A DNA stretch of 64,000 nt from Turritopsis dohrnii (GCA_027922465.2 BQMF02000052.1:868001-932000); one strand, 5' to 3'; numbered from the stretch's first letter, positions 15,231-28,067 are shown. Notes: a model not told the origin generated them from the letters alone. Program-made: numbers and translations.

Positions 15231-15360
15231 GTCTGTTCAAAAAATATGTGCACTAATTTCAGTTACCATGTGGAAACCAGATTTAGCAAATTACATAAAT
15301 TCCTTTGAGCCTGGTTTTTATATAAAAGCTGAAATCAGTGCATATAATTTATGAACAGAC
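15231..15360. mobile_element. Small inverted-repeat element, about 130 bp
   Basis: Terminal inverted repeats of about 32 bp: GTCTGTTCAAAAAATATGTG ... at the left and ... ATATAATTTATGAACAGAC at the right, with CTGAAAT/ATTTCAG inside. No coding capacity. It sits just upstream of the Tigger-like remnant. Confidence 0.8.
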
Positions 15361-15379
15361 TAGTGTTTACCGGGAAAAA

Positions 15380-15905
15380 CTTATCACTTCGCAAACATAG
15401 TAGAGACCGCCTTATGGTTGTAGTCGATAAATCAGTGAACCCTCGATGCTTGAAGGGTTAAAGAAGCATCCCAAGTCGGTGCAGAGCACAGAAAAAGAGC
15501 TGGATGGATTCCGGATTGTTTGAAGAGTGGGTCAAGGAGCTCGATCATGGGATTCTCTTCCTAACAAAACATTCACAAACTGCTTCAAAAAAGCAGGCAT
15601 CTCAATGGGAACTGCAGAACGAGCTTCGAATGATGAAGACGACCCATTTGCTGAATTAGATGTTGAGAAGAATGTAGAAAAAGATTTGGAAACAGACCTC
15701 GAGAAGTTGAAAAACAACTTCAGCGTTAACTACCAACTATCGGCTGAGGAATTCGTGGATATCGACTCCCAAGCAACAGCCAATGGAGTCTTGTCGGCGG
15801 ACGCGGAAATCATCCCCAAAGTCTCGCGAAAATCCACTGATTCAATTAATGATGATTCTGAAGATTCAAACGAATCGAAATGCCACCTAATACGGTGTCT
15901 TTGAA
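15380..15905 (+). pseudogene. Tigger/pogo-like DDE transposase remnant
   Basis: Read in shifting frames, 15400-15560 resembles the middle of a Tigger/CENP-B-type transposase: VVVDKSVNPRCLKG, then KKSWMDSGLFEEWVKELD. From 15540 a continuous frame gives SWDSLPNKTFTNCFKKAGIS followed by an acidic tail and a stop at 15904; 'T..NCF.KAG.' is the usual segment after the catalytic domain of this family. The DDE catalytic block between the two parts is missing and there are at least two frameshifts, so it is inactive. Confidence 0.65.
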
Positions 15906-16425
15906 TGCCGTGATGTGATGTTAGTATACTCGAAGACTACAGTCTTTTTATGAATAATGGAAATCAAGTCCTAAAAGGACATGTAAATAAGACTTAAGAT
16001 TTTGAAAAAATATCAAAAAAAGAAAGCCAGTATCTGAGACTTAGAACTTGAGCTTCTAAGGAAAAAGTCTTCGATATTGGCTTTGGAAAGTTTAAAAGAA
16101 AACTGTGTTGTCTGTCATTTTAAATTCGCTCCCTTATTCGAATTTTTTCGAATTAGAGAGACTTCCCCCTATTCGAACCGCTCCCGTTTACGAAAAAATC
16201 CTCACGCTCCTTGAAATTCGGAATAGAGAGCGTCAACTGTATCATTAAAATATCAACTATGTGGCGCATCCACCAAAATGTAAAACGCGATCAACTCTTT
16301 CAATTACGTCGTTTATTTCCTTCTTTCAACATTTTTAATTAGCAGCACCATTTCGAAATTCCATTTCTAACAGAGCATCAAAATACAGCAACAAAACAAT
16401 AGGTTCAACAGGTCCAACGCTTCTG
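15906..16425. other. Intergenic between transposase remnant and innexin
   Basis: Around 16120-16240 short inverted copies of TTCGAATT/ATTCGAA-type sequence occur. The rest is the presumed innexin 3' UTR. No gene seen. Confidence 0.4.
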
Positions 16426-19400
16426 TTATTCTTTATCTTCCCTTAACCGCTCTAATACATCTCCGTATAATATTTTGTTTTTACTTCTTATGAAATCCAA
16501 GTACTCCAATTCACGGAAGGATAGATTTACACCATAAAGTCTTTTTCGTGCCTGCACTCTCGCCCTAAAATATTAAGTGATTGTACTATAAATGCAATAC
16601 TGGGGGATTTACACAAGATCTCTACTGTGCTGGGATGTATTTAGTTAGCCAGAGTTAGAGTGAGGAGAATCACTTGTGGTTCCGTAGGTTTAATGGATTG
16701 GTAGGACATTCGCTAATTTATTAAATTTCTTTGACCTCTTCAGGGACCGTGGAGCAGAATTTCGTTTGGGGGCTGACTAATTAAGGCTAAGAAAATTTTG
16801 CGAATTTTATTGGACTAGAACGGCTAAAACTGTAAATAACCATAAACCGACAAAATTTTTGGCCTTCAGACACACTTGTTAATATCACGCGACAAGAATT
16901 TTGCAAGGGTTTTTAATAGAACTTAATGAACCAGCATTAGTGAATATTCAACAATGCAACTTTTGCGTAGGACTGCCTACTTCCTTTCAAAAAATTATAT
17001 AGAAGAAAATAATACCAAGGTAGTAGAAATCCTTACTTGATGCAGACAGCGAACAAATAGTAACCAAGTAAGCACAGCAAACCAAAAACAGAAACTATGA
17101 TACCAATTAAAACCATAAACCATAAGACAAGCAAGCAATATTGATAAAGTACATTTTGAGAGAGTTCGCACACGAATTTGTGCTTGTTCTGCAAGGCCAG
17201 TTTGACGTCTTCCGCACTCTCGTATAATTCACAATAACCAAACGGAGGTAGCAGTTCATTTCCTGCCAAATAAAAGAGTTTTTTATTAATCATTATTTTC
17301 CGTTCCACTCAAAGTGTCATTAGAAGATGTCGCACAAATAGCTAGGAGGTTTTAGTATATCTGCTTTTGCATATACTATTCGATATCACGTGACACTAAG
17401 AAGTTGCTACCAGTTGGTTACAAAGTGTCACGTGATCAAGTGTGATTATGGAGCTACTGTGAACTTTCCGTATTAGCTTTTTTCGAATTTCCAAAATAGC
17501 CAACTTGCCACCAGTGATCTATGAAATATTGCTTTACGTTGTTTTTGGGTCAGTGTGTCCAATTGGAACGATATGCTACTTGAATCAAGTTAGAATATCG
17601 AGAAATAAACTGCGACAAAAAACATTATTCAATGAAGTAGTGTGTATACTTTTATAGAAATGTTCTCCTTCGCAGTGACTTTTAACGAATTTGTCTACCT
17701 TTACCTACCTGGTTTTGCAAAATCCCTCAATCCCATGTAATCATACGCCATGGTATTGTTCAACTGACTCCATTCAATCCAATCAACGCCATAAAAGAAA
17801 TAACGCCCGTTCAAAAGAATATGCAAACTGATAAAAACAGTCAAATTTGAACCAATATACAAAATCTTTATCAACAGTAAGGATAGAATGCGAAAGCAAT
17901 TGGCTCCAAAGCGCCTTTTTCTTGAAAAGTAATGCTTTACAATATCTTTTGCGTCATTGTTCTTCTTAATGGCGTATTTGAGCGTTATGACATCATTGTT
18001 AACCGCCCGTCCAAACATGTAAGGTAGGTAGTAAAGCAGACCAAACGCAGCAATCAAAAATGGCATCCATTGATACTAAAACATAACATAAGGAAATGGG
18101 ATACAAAGAATTTTAGATTAACTTTGATCGCACCATTACAGCGTAGGATGAGATTTCTAGAAATTTTGACATATGTTTGAGTGAGTGAAGTGGTAGCATT
18201 CTTTGTCACATCAGTACATCGAGAAAACAAAAAGCCTGGGAACAAGGCTCATTAAAATGCTACTTCATACCTGTAGGTAGTATGTTTTCTCCATTTCCAC
18301 GCAATGCTTCACTTCGGGTTTATTTGCATTTGCGCTGACACTTGTTGTACATAGCTGTCCATCTGATGTCATCCCGTTGTGATCTATCACTTTTGGGATA
18401 CCAAAAAAAGCTGTATCGTCAACTCTATCTTGCAAGGCTTTGTAAATGTATGCTCCTTGAATCCAACAGGCAGCTGACACGAAACCTGGGTCAATACCAT
18501 GCGATTCTTAAAGATGAAGGATTATTATGGAATGGACGATAGACAACAAAACACTACTGAACCCAGTGGTCCAAATCACTGCGATAAAGAGCATTTTTAT
18601 TGAAATAGTGGGTTTATTTCTATAGAAATGCACTCCTTCGTGGTGATTTTTTAACAAACATGCCCGTTGGAAAAATCTCTTAAAAAGTCTCGTTTCTATT
18701 TCTTTATTGTACGAGCCTCATTCTGGTGCGTAGATTTGTTTAATGGTAATCTTTTAGCCATACATTTCCTCAGCTTTAAATTTCAAATTGTTTTAGCAAC
18801 GTAGATACGAGGTCCGTATGGGAAACTGAATTCAAACATGTGGCATAAACATGAACATCAGCTCCAAGCTTTACATCCTAAACTTAAGGTAAAATGTTCT
18901 CAGTGTGAGAGTCAACAGGAAGTGTCTTTGTTTATTTTTTTCACTCAATTTTACAAAAACATATTTTTATTTGACTTTCTTCGACGACATGTTAATTTGT
19001 AACCAATCTATTGTAATTATTTAATGTTGTTTGACCAGTGAATGTATAAGAATTTTTGTGAATTGGTGAATCGGGGAAGACGTTTTTGGTCTTTATTAGT
19101 CTTTAAAGACAGATTTCTCACAGTCTCTCTCCTTATCTCGGAATTTCCTCCAGACCAATGAGTTTTGTAATGACCAAGTCAAAGAAAATAGTTCTTGGTG
19201 TTTACGCATTTATAAATTCAATAAGCGCTCCATTAAATCGTTAATGGCACGCAAATGTGTGTTTATTCTTAATCGACATCTAAAATTGGACTTATAGGTG
19301 ATTTATGTACATTTTATGGTTCAAAACATACCTGGAACAATACAGTTTATGGAATCCTTATACCAACTGATCCCCATGATAAAAGATATAGCCAGCAACA

Positions 19401-19503
19401 TCTTCACCATGAATATTCGGTTATATTGATCAGAGTAGCCATCTACTCGTGATTTGATTTTTATGGATAGTAAACCCTTGATATCGGTAGCAATCATAGA
19501 CAT
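16426..19503 (-). CDS. Innexin gap-junction protein
   Basis: Forms gap-junction or hemichannels in the plasma membrane. Five coding exons with matching phases: 19503-19332, 18485-18271, 18075-17709, 17262-17037, 16564-16426; 372 residues, normal for innexins. Exon 1 gives the cytosolic start, helix 1 and the loop-1 SINCIVPG; exon 2 has the second loop-1 cysteine (SAACWIQGAYIY). The family signature before helix 2 is YLQYQWMPF (usually YYQWV/MPF). Exon 4 has LPPFGYC and CELS, supplying loop-2 cysteines, then helix 4 (LYQYCLLVLWFMVLIGII). Exon 5 is a basic cytosolic tail (KRLYGVNLSFRELEYLDFI). MITEs lie in introns 1 and 3, each within about 90 bp of an exon. Which innexin paralogue this is cannot be told from sequence alone. 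Confidence 0.93.
17625..17697. mobile_element. Palindromic MITE (CAGTGGGCA family), truncated
   Basis: Right half only: TTCAATGAAGTAGTGTGTAT ... ATGTTCTCCTTCGCAGTGAC. Lies in innexin intron 3, ending about a dozen bases from the exon 3 donor. Confidence 0.7.
18564..18669. mobile_element. Palindromic MITE (CAGTGGGCA family)
   Basis: 106 bp: CAGTGGTCCAAATCACTGCG ... ATGCACTCCTTCGTGGTGAT ... TGCCCGTTG. Lies in innexin intron 1, about 80 bp upstream (in gene sense) of the exon 2 acceptor. Confidence 0.8.
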
Positions 19504-21715
19504 CTTCAGCAGATCTGTTACAACAAAGTGGTGCTATCGGTAGCATTGGTTCGTGCTTACGTCATTTTTCTTGAATTTTAATTGAAACACAAAAATATAA
19601 TTTAACAAGGTAAAAGTTATGGAGGAGTGTTAAGAGTACAATACACAATGAAGGAGAGTGCAAATTTGATTCTTTTTTTGTTGGCGTGTCATCTTCCATA
19701 CGCTGAACGTGTGATCAAAACAGTCATCTCAATTATTTAAACGCCCTTACGAAAAAAAAACAGGACTCCAAAGCTAAATCAAAACTGAAACATCAAACTG
19801 GAACTTTATTCTTCAATCTTTCAATACTTTCCAATATTTTTCATGAAAACCACAAAAACTTGTTCTGTTCATCTTGTATAATGTTTGATTATCCTTTGAC
19901 AAAAAACTAATAAAAATACGAAGATATGTCAAGTGAACAGTGAGCCAAAACACAAGAACTTGGTCGAGCATGCTATAAAAACAACCAAGTTATCCTTACT
20001 TAGTATATGATAGATTTTTATCTCAAGCATGTATAGTTGTTGTCGTGTTAACCTTGTTATTAAGGCCTGGGAAAACGAGATCATGATTACGTTGTTTTAT
20101 CATTTTTTCAAACGAAAGAAAGGGGTTTTTTACATACGATCGGTAAGAAAGACACAGTTATGGCCTACCAACAGTTATGTCCTAGCAACAGCATTTGGTC
20201 AATAAAAGAATACTCTCCTTTTCTACTCGCTTTAGCATCAAAGAAATATGTCATCTGATAGCGTAGGGAGGCTTCTGTCTCATATAATAAAGTGCTTTTC
20301 AAGAGATCATCAACTTAAAGTTGTCAGAACAGTCTGATAAGAAATCTGAAAAGTAAAAGCTGAACCTATACTGTTGTGAATCAAAGGCAAGAAATGGCCA
20401 ATATTTAAAGAGGCTACACAAAATGATGCTTATCCTTGCTGGGATGTGAACGTTACTTTAATAACTGTATGTTTGCAAATTAAAGACACTTCAACTCCAA
20501 ACTAATAAAAAAAAATTTTTGAGAAAACTATCAACATCTGTAAACACTGATGTTCTAGAAAAGAAATGATCGAATGCAAAATAAATACTAACTTTCTAAA
20601 TACTAACTAATTTTCTTTCAAAGCATTTATTGCAGACAGTGTGACCAAGAATACAGTCATATTTTTACATCAGAATAAAGCTAAATCATAGTAGCTTTTG
20701 GTTTTCCTTACGTATTCTTGGAAACAACTTTCATATCAATCGGAAATTGTTGCAATTATTGTTAATGGGTCACACATACTTGCAGAACTTGTATACAAAA
20801 AGCATCACAGGAAATTAGTGCCAATCCAACCAGGGAACAATCACATTTCATATTCTCAATAGATCTGGAAGTAAGCCAACCTGATCAAGTAGGAATTCCC
20901 TTATAAAATACAGCTATCGATTCCACTATCTCAAAGATGAAAACAAAATTCTAACTGCGTCACTAACGTCAGAAAGCCGACATAGAAGTGAATTTTTGAA
21001 TCTTGTTGCCAATGCTTGCCCTTCATTCAAGAAGTGTAAAGTACAGTTTAAAGCAGTTGTAGGTTAAAATATAATTTAAAAGTTACCAAATATATTATTT
21101 CCGAATGTCGGTTTTTGATACCATGTTTTGATAGAGCCTCTCATTAAAGTCTCCAGCAGCTTATTCCTCAATAGGATTTCAATATCTTTAGCAATATAAT
21201 TGCAAGAAAAATTAAAGGGAAGACTTAAAGTTTGTCATTCAATAATCACATTAACATAACTTCAATGCGCAAGTGTCAATACGAAGTTTCATTGGATAAA
21301 AGATAAACGACAAACTGCCGTCAAATTAGACGACTTGTAGATGTCATCTCTCTGACATATACGTCAAAATCTGAACACACCTGAAATCAAATAATCGAAG
21401 AAAATTGTCTATTTTAACATGGATCGAAAACAACCAGCAACTATCAAACATTTGCATATCCTTTAATAAAGAATGTTTTATCTGAAAACGTCATTCACTC
21501 ATCGCCAACGATATGTAATTTATAAGCCATTATGTTCGGTAATTTAACATAGCACTATGGTCATAAAGATAATGACTTTCAGCTTTTTATCTCTATTTTA
21601 AACATGCAAATAAGTAACTACCCCATAGACATTGTGTTCGATAAAGCGTACATTTTTGTTCTAACCACACACAATACAAAATCTTTGACGATCTATTTAC
21701 AAATTTTTTTGATAT

Positions 21716-21753
<38 letters not shown>

Positions 21754-23061
21754 TATAAAAAAAATTGACAAAATGTCAAAGATCATGTGCCATCACGTGA
21801 TCAAAAAGTGTCTCGTGATCAGAAAATGAACAAAAAAATACAGACTGCAAGGCTGCTAAAATTGATGTTTTTAAATTTCACAATACTTGCGTCCAGATCT
21901 TGAATTTTATAATGAATGATTAAACATTGTCTATGACATTGTCATTATCTCGTCTCCAGGTCCCATGCTTTTATCAAAACCAAAACATGTGGAAGATTAT
22001 TTTTATTTTGCTTTCCAGAAATTTGTCAATGATACAAGCAAGTAAAATCATGTTCGCTTTACTCAAATCTCAAGTTCTGATTGGACCTTATTGACCCCCT
22101 ACAACCTAAATAGAATATCTATGTTATTACAATATGCTTTATATCCGGGGGTAGCAAGAAAACTTAAATAAGTAGGTAGATGTTTTCTTAATCAAAATTG
22201 TTTTTGAAAAAATAGATTTCACATGAAAGCTGATATGGGCAGAAAATTTGCATCTTTAAAAGCCGATTTACACTTTGCCGTAGATAGTTGATAAACATTT
22301 TATCAAAGTTTAAACAGGGACTACTGTAAGGGTTGCAATCAGAAACATCGACAACGAGAAGTGATCTGTCTGCATCTTGCATTTGCATCTGTCTGATCTG
22401 CAGAAGAGTGTTTTCAAAAGGATATGATAACAATTTCAGTTCTCTTGCAAACTGACAGCGAAAGTTTTTCAGCTTCAAACAGACCCTTGATTGAGTTCGT
22501 GTTATCACTCATGAGAGTATCAAATACTTCGGAGCTTCCAACCTAAGCCGTGGATACAATAGCAACTGAGTGTTGCTAGCCACGTAAAACAAATAAATAA
22601 ATAAATAAATACCAAATAAATAAGTAAACAGAGTTATTTTTCACTTTTGAAAATTAGCGATCAATTGTATCCGTTGTAGAAGGTGATTGCACTTTTTCAG
22701 ACCCGCAGTTCCTTTCAGACTAGGTTAGGTAAACTCATACCCAGTCTTTCTTCCCTTTGGCAAGATTCATTACAAAAAGTCGCAAGAGCATACTTTATTG
22801 CTTCGATCAACCAGGTTATGTAACAACTTTTATACTGAATTTGGAAATTGTTGATCGAGTGTAATGATTTTATCTAGTTTTATAATTCCTGTTTTATCCA
22901 TACATCTGCATTTGATAGAGAAACTAGAAGGAGGAGCCCTCAAAAATTTTATCGATGATTTCTTTGTTCAAACTATTATAGTCAAGAATTATACAACGAA
23001 AAATGGAGGCAGTTTTAAAAAGCTTCAATATAATAAACACGTGAATATTGTTTATGTGTTG
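19504..23061. other. Intergenic, about 3.5 kb, no gene supported
   Basis: AT-rich. Holds a homopolymer of nearly 30 T at 21719-21747 and an (AAAT)n tract at 22583-22615 that follows GCTAGCCACGTAAAAC, as in the tail of a short retroposon. A 106-codon minus-strand frame at 22188-22508 has no recognisable domain or splice context and is not called. Confidence 0.4.
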
Positions 23062-24132
23062 TTAAAGTTTATCGTTATTATTCAGTCTGCTGTCGCTAAG
23101 TGTGGACAAATGAAGAACTTCTGTTGTTGATAGCGTCGTGGAACGTCGAATACGTTTGGTAAACACATAAAAATGCTTCCTAAATATCATTAAATAATGA
23201 CTTTTCCAAAAGTAAACTGCAGGATTGAAAATCGAGTTGGTCATTAGTAGACACTTGAAGATAAGGTAAACGAGGTTGCCATGATCTGGATCAATTTTGG
23301 CGAAAGGGAAAGTTGCCATAGGAAACATAAACAAAAGAAAGCCTACAGAAACGACAAATGCCACGATGCAAGCATGAATTTCACTTTGGTTTTCGTATCT
23401 GAAGCTGCTCTTTCTTTTTGTTCGTCTTAAACTCAACTTTGAAGTTGAACCAAATGTATCTGAGCGATGTCGCACCATATTAACAATTTCCTTGAAGATT
23501 ATCGCATAGATGATGCACAGAATAATTCCAGTTGTGAAAATAATTCCTCCAGCTATTTTCTCCACTTTTAAGTCCAATTCATGAGCATTTTCAATACCAT
23601 CTTTATACTGGTAAATCGTGATTGAGGCTTGAAGAAGGCCAGTAAGAAACCATAGTACAAGCAGCATACGTTTGATTGGAGCACCTTTAGACAGGATCTT
23701 GTACTTTATTGGATAAGTCAAAGCCAACAGTCGTTCAAACGAAATAGCCAAGACATGGAAAATAGAAGCATAAATTGAAAACCAAGTCAGTTGCTGTGTC
23801 AAACTTCCTAAAACTTCGCCATCTAATTCCTGCTGGTGTTCTAAGTAGAGTAGACATATTGCTATTAATGATAAAAAGCTAAAAAATCCATCAGCTATTG
23901 CCAAACTCAGTAACAGACATTGCGCAACTCGAAGGCATTGCTTGATCTTCCAGAAGTAACATATTATGCCGACGTTCAATAAAAAAGCGATAAAAGCTAT
24001 CAGAAACTGTGGAACGAGTTCAGCTGCAATCGAAATGTTGAAGCCAAATTCTCCGTCTTCGTCATACGGAAAATTGTCGGTGATGTTCGTTATAACAGTC
24101 GTTGTAAAGTTAGCCGACATTACGAATCGCAA
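23062..24132 (-). CDS. Class A (rhodopsin-like) G protein-coupled receptor, orphan
   Basis: Intronless, 356 residues, ATG at 24132 (a second in-frame Met five codons on is equally possible). The N-terminus has N-glycosylation sequons (NFT, NIT, NIS). Seven hydrophobic helices are visible. Conserved positions: LSLAIAD in helix 2; at the end of helix 3, FERLLALTYPIKY replaces the usual DRY by ERL; a basic, Ser-rich third loop with RRTKRKSS; and NSIFNPAVYFW in helix 7 (NPxxY present). The C-tail is Ser/Thr-rich. Length and arrangement are typical of small cnidarian amine/peptide-like orphan receptors, but no ligand can be inferred. Confidence 0.9.
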   Translation of the reverse strand: MRFVMSANFTTTVITNITDNFPYDEDGEFGFNISIAAELVPQFLIAFIAFLLNVGIICYFWKIKQCLRVAQCLLLSLAIADGFFSFLSLIAICLLYLEHQQELDGEVLGSLTQQLTWFSIYASIFHVLAISFERLLALTYPIKYKILSKGAPIKRMLLVLWFLTGLLQASITIYQYKDGIENAHELDLKVEKIAGGIIFTTGIILCIIYAIIFKEIVNMVRHRSDTFGSTSKLSLRRTKRKSSFRYENQSEIHACIVAFVVSVGFLLFMFPMATFPFAKIDPDHGNLVYLIFKCLLMTNSIFNPAVYFWKSHYLMIFRKHFYVFTKRIRRSTTLSTTEVLHLSTLSDSRLNNNDKL

Positions 24133-24690
24133 TGATTTTCATGAATATATGAGAATAGCTTTATCTTCGAGCCTACTAAAAACATCTGCTAACATTTAAT
24201 TCTCAAGCGTACAGTTTCGATAAGCAAACATCTTGAAGATCTGTTTGTGTTGAGCAATTAACATTAATTAACTATTGATGTTAATGATCTAATTAGATTA
24301 GACGATTCATGGAACAAAACAGGCTAAACAGATAAACATAAACAGATAAAGAAAACACACAGACAAAAGATTAAAATAGCAGCATTGCTGTGTAGTGTGT
24401 TCAACCTTCACTTGCTATTTAGTTTATCCATGACTATGGTCACCATGATTATGGTCACCATGGTTTCAACGGAAATGGTGAAACTCTCGGATTGACAAAG
24501 TAAATAAAAGGCGGGAAGAAGCTCTAATAGCTAGTTTCCAAACTCCAGGGTTTCCAAAAAACCTTGCAAAATTTTGGTTATCTCATCATTTTCTTTGATG
24601 AAATATGATCAAATGATCAAATCGAACAATCCTGTTAAAAATCTAAATCAATGTTGTCCTATAGTTCACATAGCTGTTTCAGGTTGTACC
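24133..24690. other. Upstream flank of the GPCR
   Basis: A short direct repeat (ATGGTCACCATG twice at 24438-24466) and AT-rich DNA. No gene seen. Confidence 0.4.
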
Positions 24691-24692
24691 TT

Positions 24693-24847
24693 GTCGGGAT
24701 AATTTCGTCGGGGAAAAGTGATGGAAATTTTTGCTTAGTGACGAAAATTTTCCCCGACGAAAATTTTGAAAAATTGAAGTTAATAAGAAAGTATCAATAA
24801 AAGTTTGCGAACTGACGAAATTTTCCCCGACGAAACTATCCCCGATA
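24693..24847. mobile_element. Inverted-repeat element, TCGGGATA type
   Basis: About 155 bp with ~25-bp terminal inverted repeats: TCGGGATAATTTCGTCGGGG at the left and CCCCGACGAAACTATCCCCG at the right. A third copy of TTTTCCCCGACGAAA lies inside. The long minus-strand open frame over it (24679-25104) is a by-product. Confidence 0.75.
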
Positions 24848-26110
24848 TGGTATACAGCATTCAGTATTGCTTCTTCGGCTGCCGTCTGTATATCAAAAAC
24901 AAGAATTGTATAAGAATCCGATTGTAATGATAATCCAGAGATATCTATAGCTAACATCGTTTGATGAACGCGAAAACATTCAGCGCAAAATACTGAACAG
25001 GAAAAAAAATTATTCAATCTGATTGGTTGCCGGCAAAAATCGAATGTTTTTAAGTAGTCGACCTTTTTCACGGTGTTAAAGTAAAACAAAAAGATTCCGT
25101 GCAAAATATTACGATGAATGGAAAATATTTCTCTTTGGTTTTCTCTTGTTTTTCTCTTAACCTACAGAGAAAAAAAAGTTAAATAAGAACTTTTTCCCAA
25201 AACTTCTAAGAAACGGAGATCATGTGGATGACAGAGTGTGTTTCGAAACCACAAACAGTTAGTTGCGTTTACTTCAAAATCGTCAAAATATAACAAATGT
25301 TGCTAGGTAACAGTTACGCAGTTTAGGATTTTGTATAAGGTGATCATGCTGACAGAGTATCTGATTTTGAGAATAATTTCATGATGAAATTGATAGACAT
25401 ATACGATTTCGAAAGTTGTGTTTAAGGAACTAAGTACTTAAAAGATCGTTGAATTCTAGTTTCTGTAATGAACAAATGTTGTGTTTTTAGTAATTCCAAA
25501 TCAATAATATTTACCAACCTCGGCTCCATGCTTTAGTTCAAAAGAAGATGTGGCCACGAACAAAACTATTCCATTGGAAGATAAGTGAATAAGACACTCT
25601 AGCAGAAATCATGATCACCTCACATCTAATCCAGTTTTAAATTTCCATTGGAAAATAGTAAGATTTTTGTTTTCTTTTTATTTGACGCAGTCCCTGTTTT
25701 CATTTCTCTTTTCACCCGATGACAAAAATTCCTTCTTTACTATACATATATATCTGTACTTGATAAAGATATGTAAGATATCGAAAATTTGTGAAGAGAT
25801 GTGTTTTTAATTGTTCATATGTATATAATTCAAACACAACACACACACTGGACATTTGTTTATTTATATATCTGTATATAATATATAAGAAACCAAGTTT
25901 TTTGGTCTACAAACAGTTATCGAATCACACCCTGAACTCACTAGAAAAGTGTCTCCTTCATATAGGAACAACAGGAGTCTTGTGGAATATATATATATAT
26001 ATATATTTAAGATTTATGTTTATATAGGTTTTTAGCTATTTACGTTTCCTATTTTTCTGTTCTTCACAAAATCTTCGAAAAAAAACATTGTTATAAAATC
26101 GATCACAATG
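24848..26110. other. Intergenic with AT microsatellites
   Basis: (AT)n at 25988-26006 and CA-rich stretches near 25838-25850. No supported gene. Confidence 0.4.
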
Positions 26111-26371
26111 CTAACCAAAGTTGTAAGGGTTCATTGCGTTGTTATTCATTCCCAACTCTCCTCCTAAGTAATAGGTTGGTTTGTTTAGGTCCATTGTGGG
26201 GAAGAGTTGTCCTCCCAAGCATCTTTGCGAAGTTCTATTATACAAAACTCCACCGCAGACGGCATTTATAGATCTGTTGTAAAGTTTTCCGTTGTAGCAA
26301 AAGTGTGATCTTTTATTGAATTTCATACCCAGATTACAGGTGGTCCGTTGCTGCGGTAACTGCAGTCGTCT

Positions 26372-26418
<47 letters not shown>

Positions 26419-28067
26419 GCTGGTGTCTTTCACGGAACTCTCTCCGCTTCGCTTCCAGTTGTTTACTCAAATTGTAGATCTCTTGCTGTTCTTTCTGATC
26501 ACGTTGCGCGGAGCTCGTTCCGTAGTCCATAAAAAGTTTCTCGAACTGTTTCCGATCTCGTTGCAGGACATGTCCGTTTATGCATGATTGAGAGAATTTG
26601 TTAAACATTTCATTGCCGCACATGTCGTATAATGATTTCGTGTAAAGGAAGTTACGAAAGCAAAGTAGATTTGTGGGATTGTAAGCGATTGCCCCTCCAC
26701 AACGCTTTGTGATTTTTCCTTTGTAACAGAAATGTGTTTTTGGTTCATACTTCTGAAACCCACATGTCATTAAGTTTGACTGCTGTGGGACAAGATTTTT
26801 TCGGTCACCGTTAACATTGACACGACTCAATGCAACGGACTTCCAAGTATGGTAATTAGATCTTCGATACGGAGGAAACATCTTTGCTTTTTTGTTTTGA
26901 TAATACTGCTGTTGAATACTTCTACCCCAAAGTGACAAATCGGTTGGCGTGTATATGGTATCAAAGTGTGCAGCTGCTTTTCGTTTGGCGTAAATTTTGC
27001 CTCGGACACATAAGTGCGTGCTTTTTTTGTATACTCGCTTACCGCACATTGAGTAAAATTCTCGATTATAAATTCGTTCGTAGCAGAAATGCGTGCTGGG
27101 ATCGAATATTTCACCGGCGCAAATATTCCTGACTCGATGATTTAAACATATCTGGGTCAATTTGTCGTAAATACCATCCCCACAAATCCCTTTACGTATT
27201 TTGTTGAAAGTTTGCCCATTAAAACAAAAATGCGATTCCTTTCTGTAAAGGCGTGGTCCACACGTTCCATACTTCTCTCGGTTGTAGGGACGATTTTTGT
27301 AGCAAAACTCGTTCCTCGGATAATACATCTTCCTCCCACCTAGACACAAAACAATGTATTTTTGAGCATTATCGAATACTTCAAAATTCTCCCATTTTCT
27401 AGAATCAATTCGGTTTATCATTCCAATCTTAAACTTTCAATATTTTAAATTTGTCATTTCTCAAGTATGACCACAGATTCTTTAATAAACACCTGCTGGT
27501 GTCGAACAAAGACTCTCCTTTTATTGATGTTGTTTCCTATCATTGGTTGCACTTTCTTTAAGTAAAATGTAAATGCAATGGTTTGATCCTGACTGGAAAA
27601 TTAGCCTGGCCAACTACTGTTTCTTATTTCTATGAAATATAGTTAAGTGGAATTTTAAAAAGCGACGACGTACGACATGTACGACAAATGTCGTTTCAGA
27701 ACTTACATGCTGTCGGCACCATTCCAATTATCACTGGAAGTAACCGGTGTGATTTCAACGGAACGATGCGTTGTTGTTGGATTTGAGGTTGCATGACGTC
27801 TACATCTTCCGGCGTTGCTTCTTCGTCGTTTTCGTCTCCGTCTTCTGCCGTTATTCTGGGAAAGTATGAACGTTGTTGAAGTTGCTGTCGTGGACGGTCA
27901 ATCCTCTGTCGGATCTGTATAAGTTTTTGTTGAAATGTCGCCGGTGTATTTGATGTCATCGGGTTAAATAAAAAGTCTTGTTGTGAAAATTGGTTGGGAA
28001 CCTGCCATTGTGCAGATATGCAGTGGATCAACAGTGATACACCAATCAATAGTCTAAAGTTCGTCAT
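26111..28067 (-). CDS. Galaxin-like secreted repeat protein
   Basis: Two coding exons, 28067-27707 and 27339-26111, joined through a split Cys codon; 529 residues. A clear signal peptide (MTNFRLLIGVSLLIHCISAQ) is followed by a Gln-rich acidic linker. The rest is about ten repeats of roughly 22 residues on the plan CGxxxYxxxTHFCYxGxxYNR, e.g. CGPRLYRKESHFCFNG and CGKRVYKKSTHLCVRG. This matches galaxins, Cys-rich extracellular proteins first known from coral skeletal matrix, except that galaxin's paired CC is a single C followed by F/Y/L/V/I. A tract of 17 Gln (26372-26422) and a basic stretch separate the last repeats. Likely an extracellular matrix or perisarc/cuticle component; role inferred only. 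Confidence 0.8.
26372..26422 (-). repeat. CAA/CAG trinucleotide tract (poly-Gln)
   Basis: Seventeen consecutive Gln codons in the second exon of the galaxin-like gene, almost all CAA, so likely length-variable. Confidence 0.9.

Noticed and set aside
22188..22508. 106-codon minus-strand frame
   Set aside because: No recognisable domain, composition like surrounding AT-rich DNA, no splice or start context.
24679..25104. 141-codon minus-strand frame
   Set aside because: A large part overlaps the inverted-repeat element at 24693-24847; no domain.
26372..26587. Plus-strand frame starting with poly-Leu
   Set aside because: Antisense of the poly-Gln tract of the galaxin-like gene.
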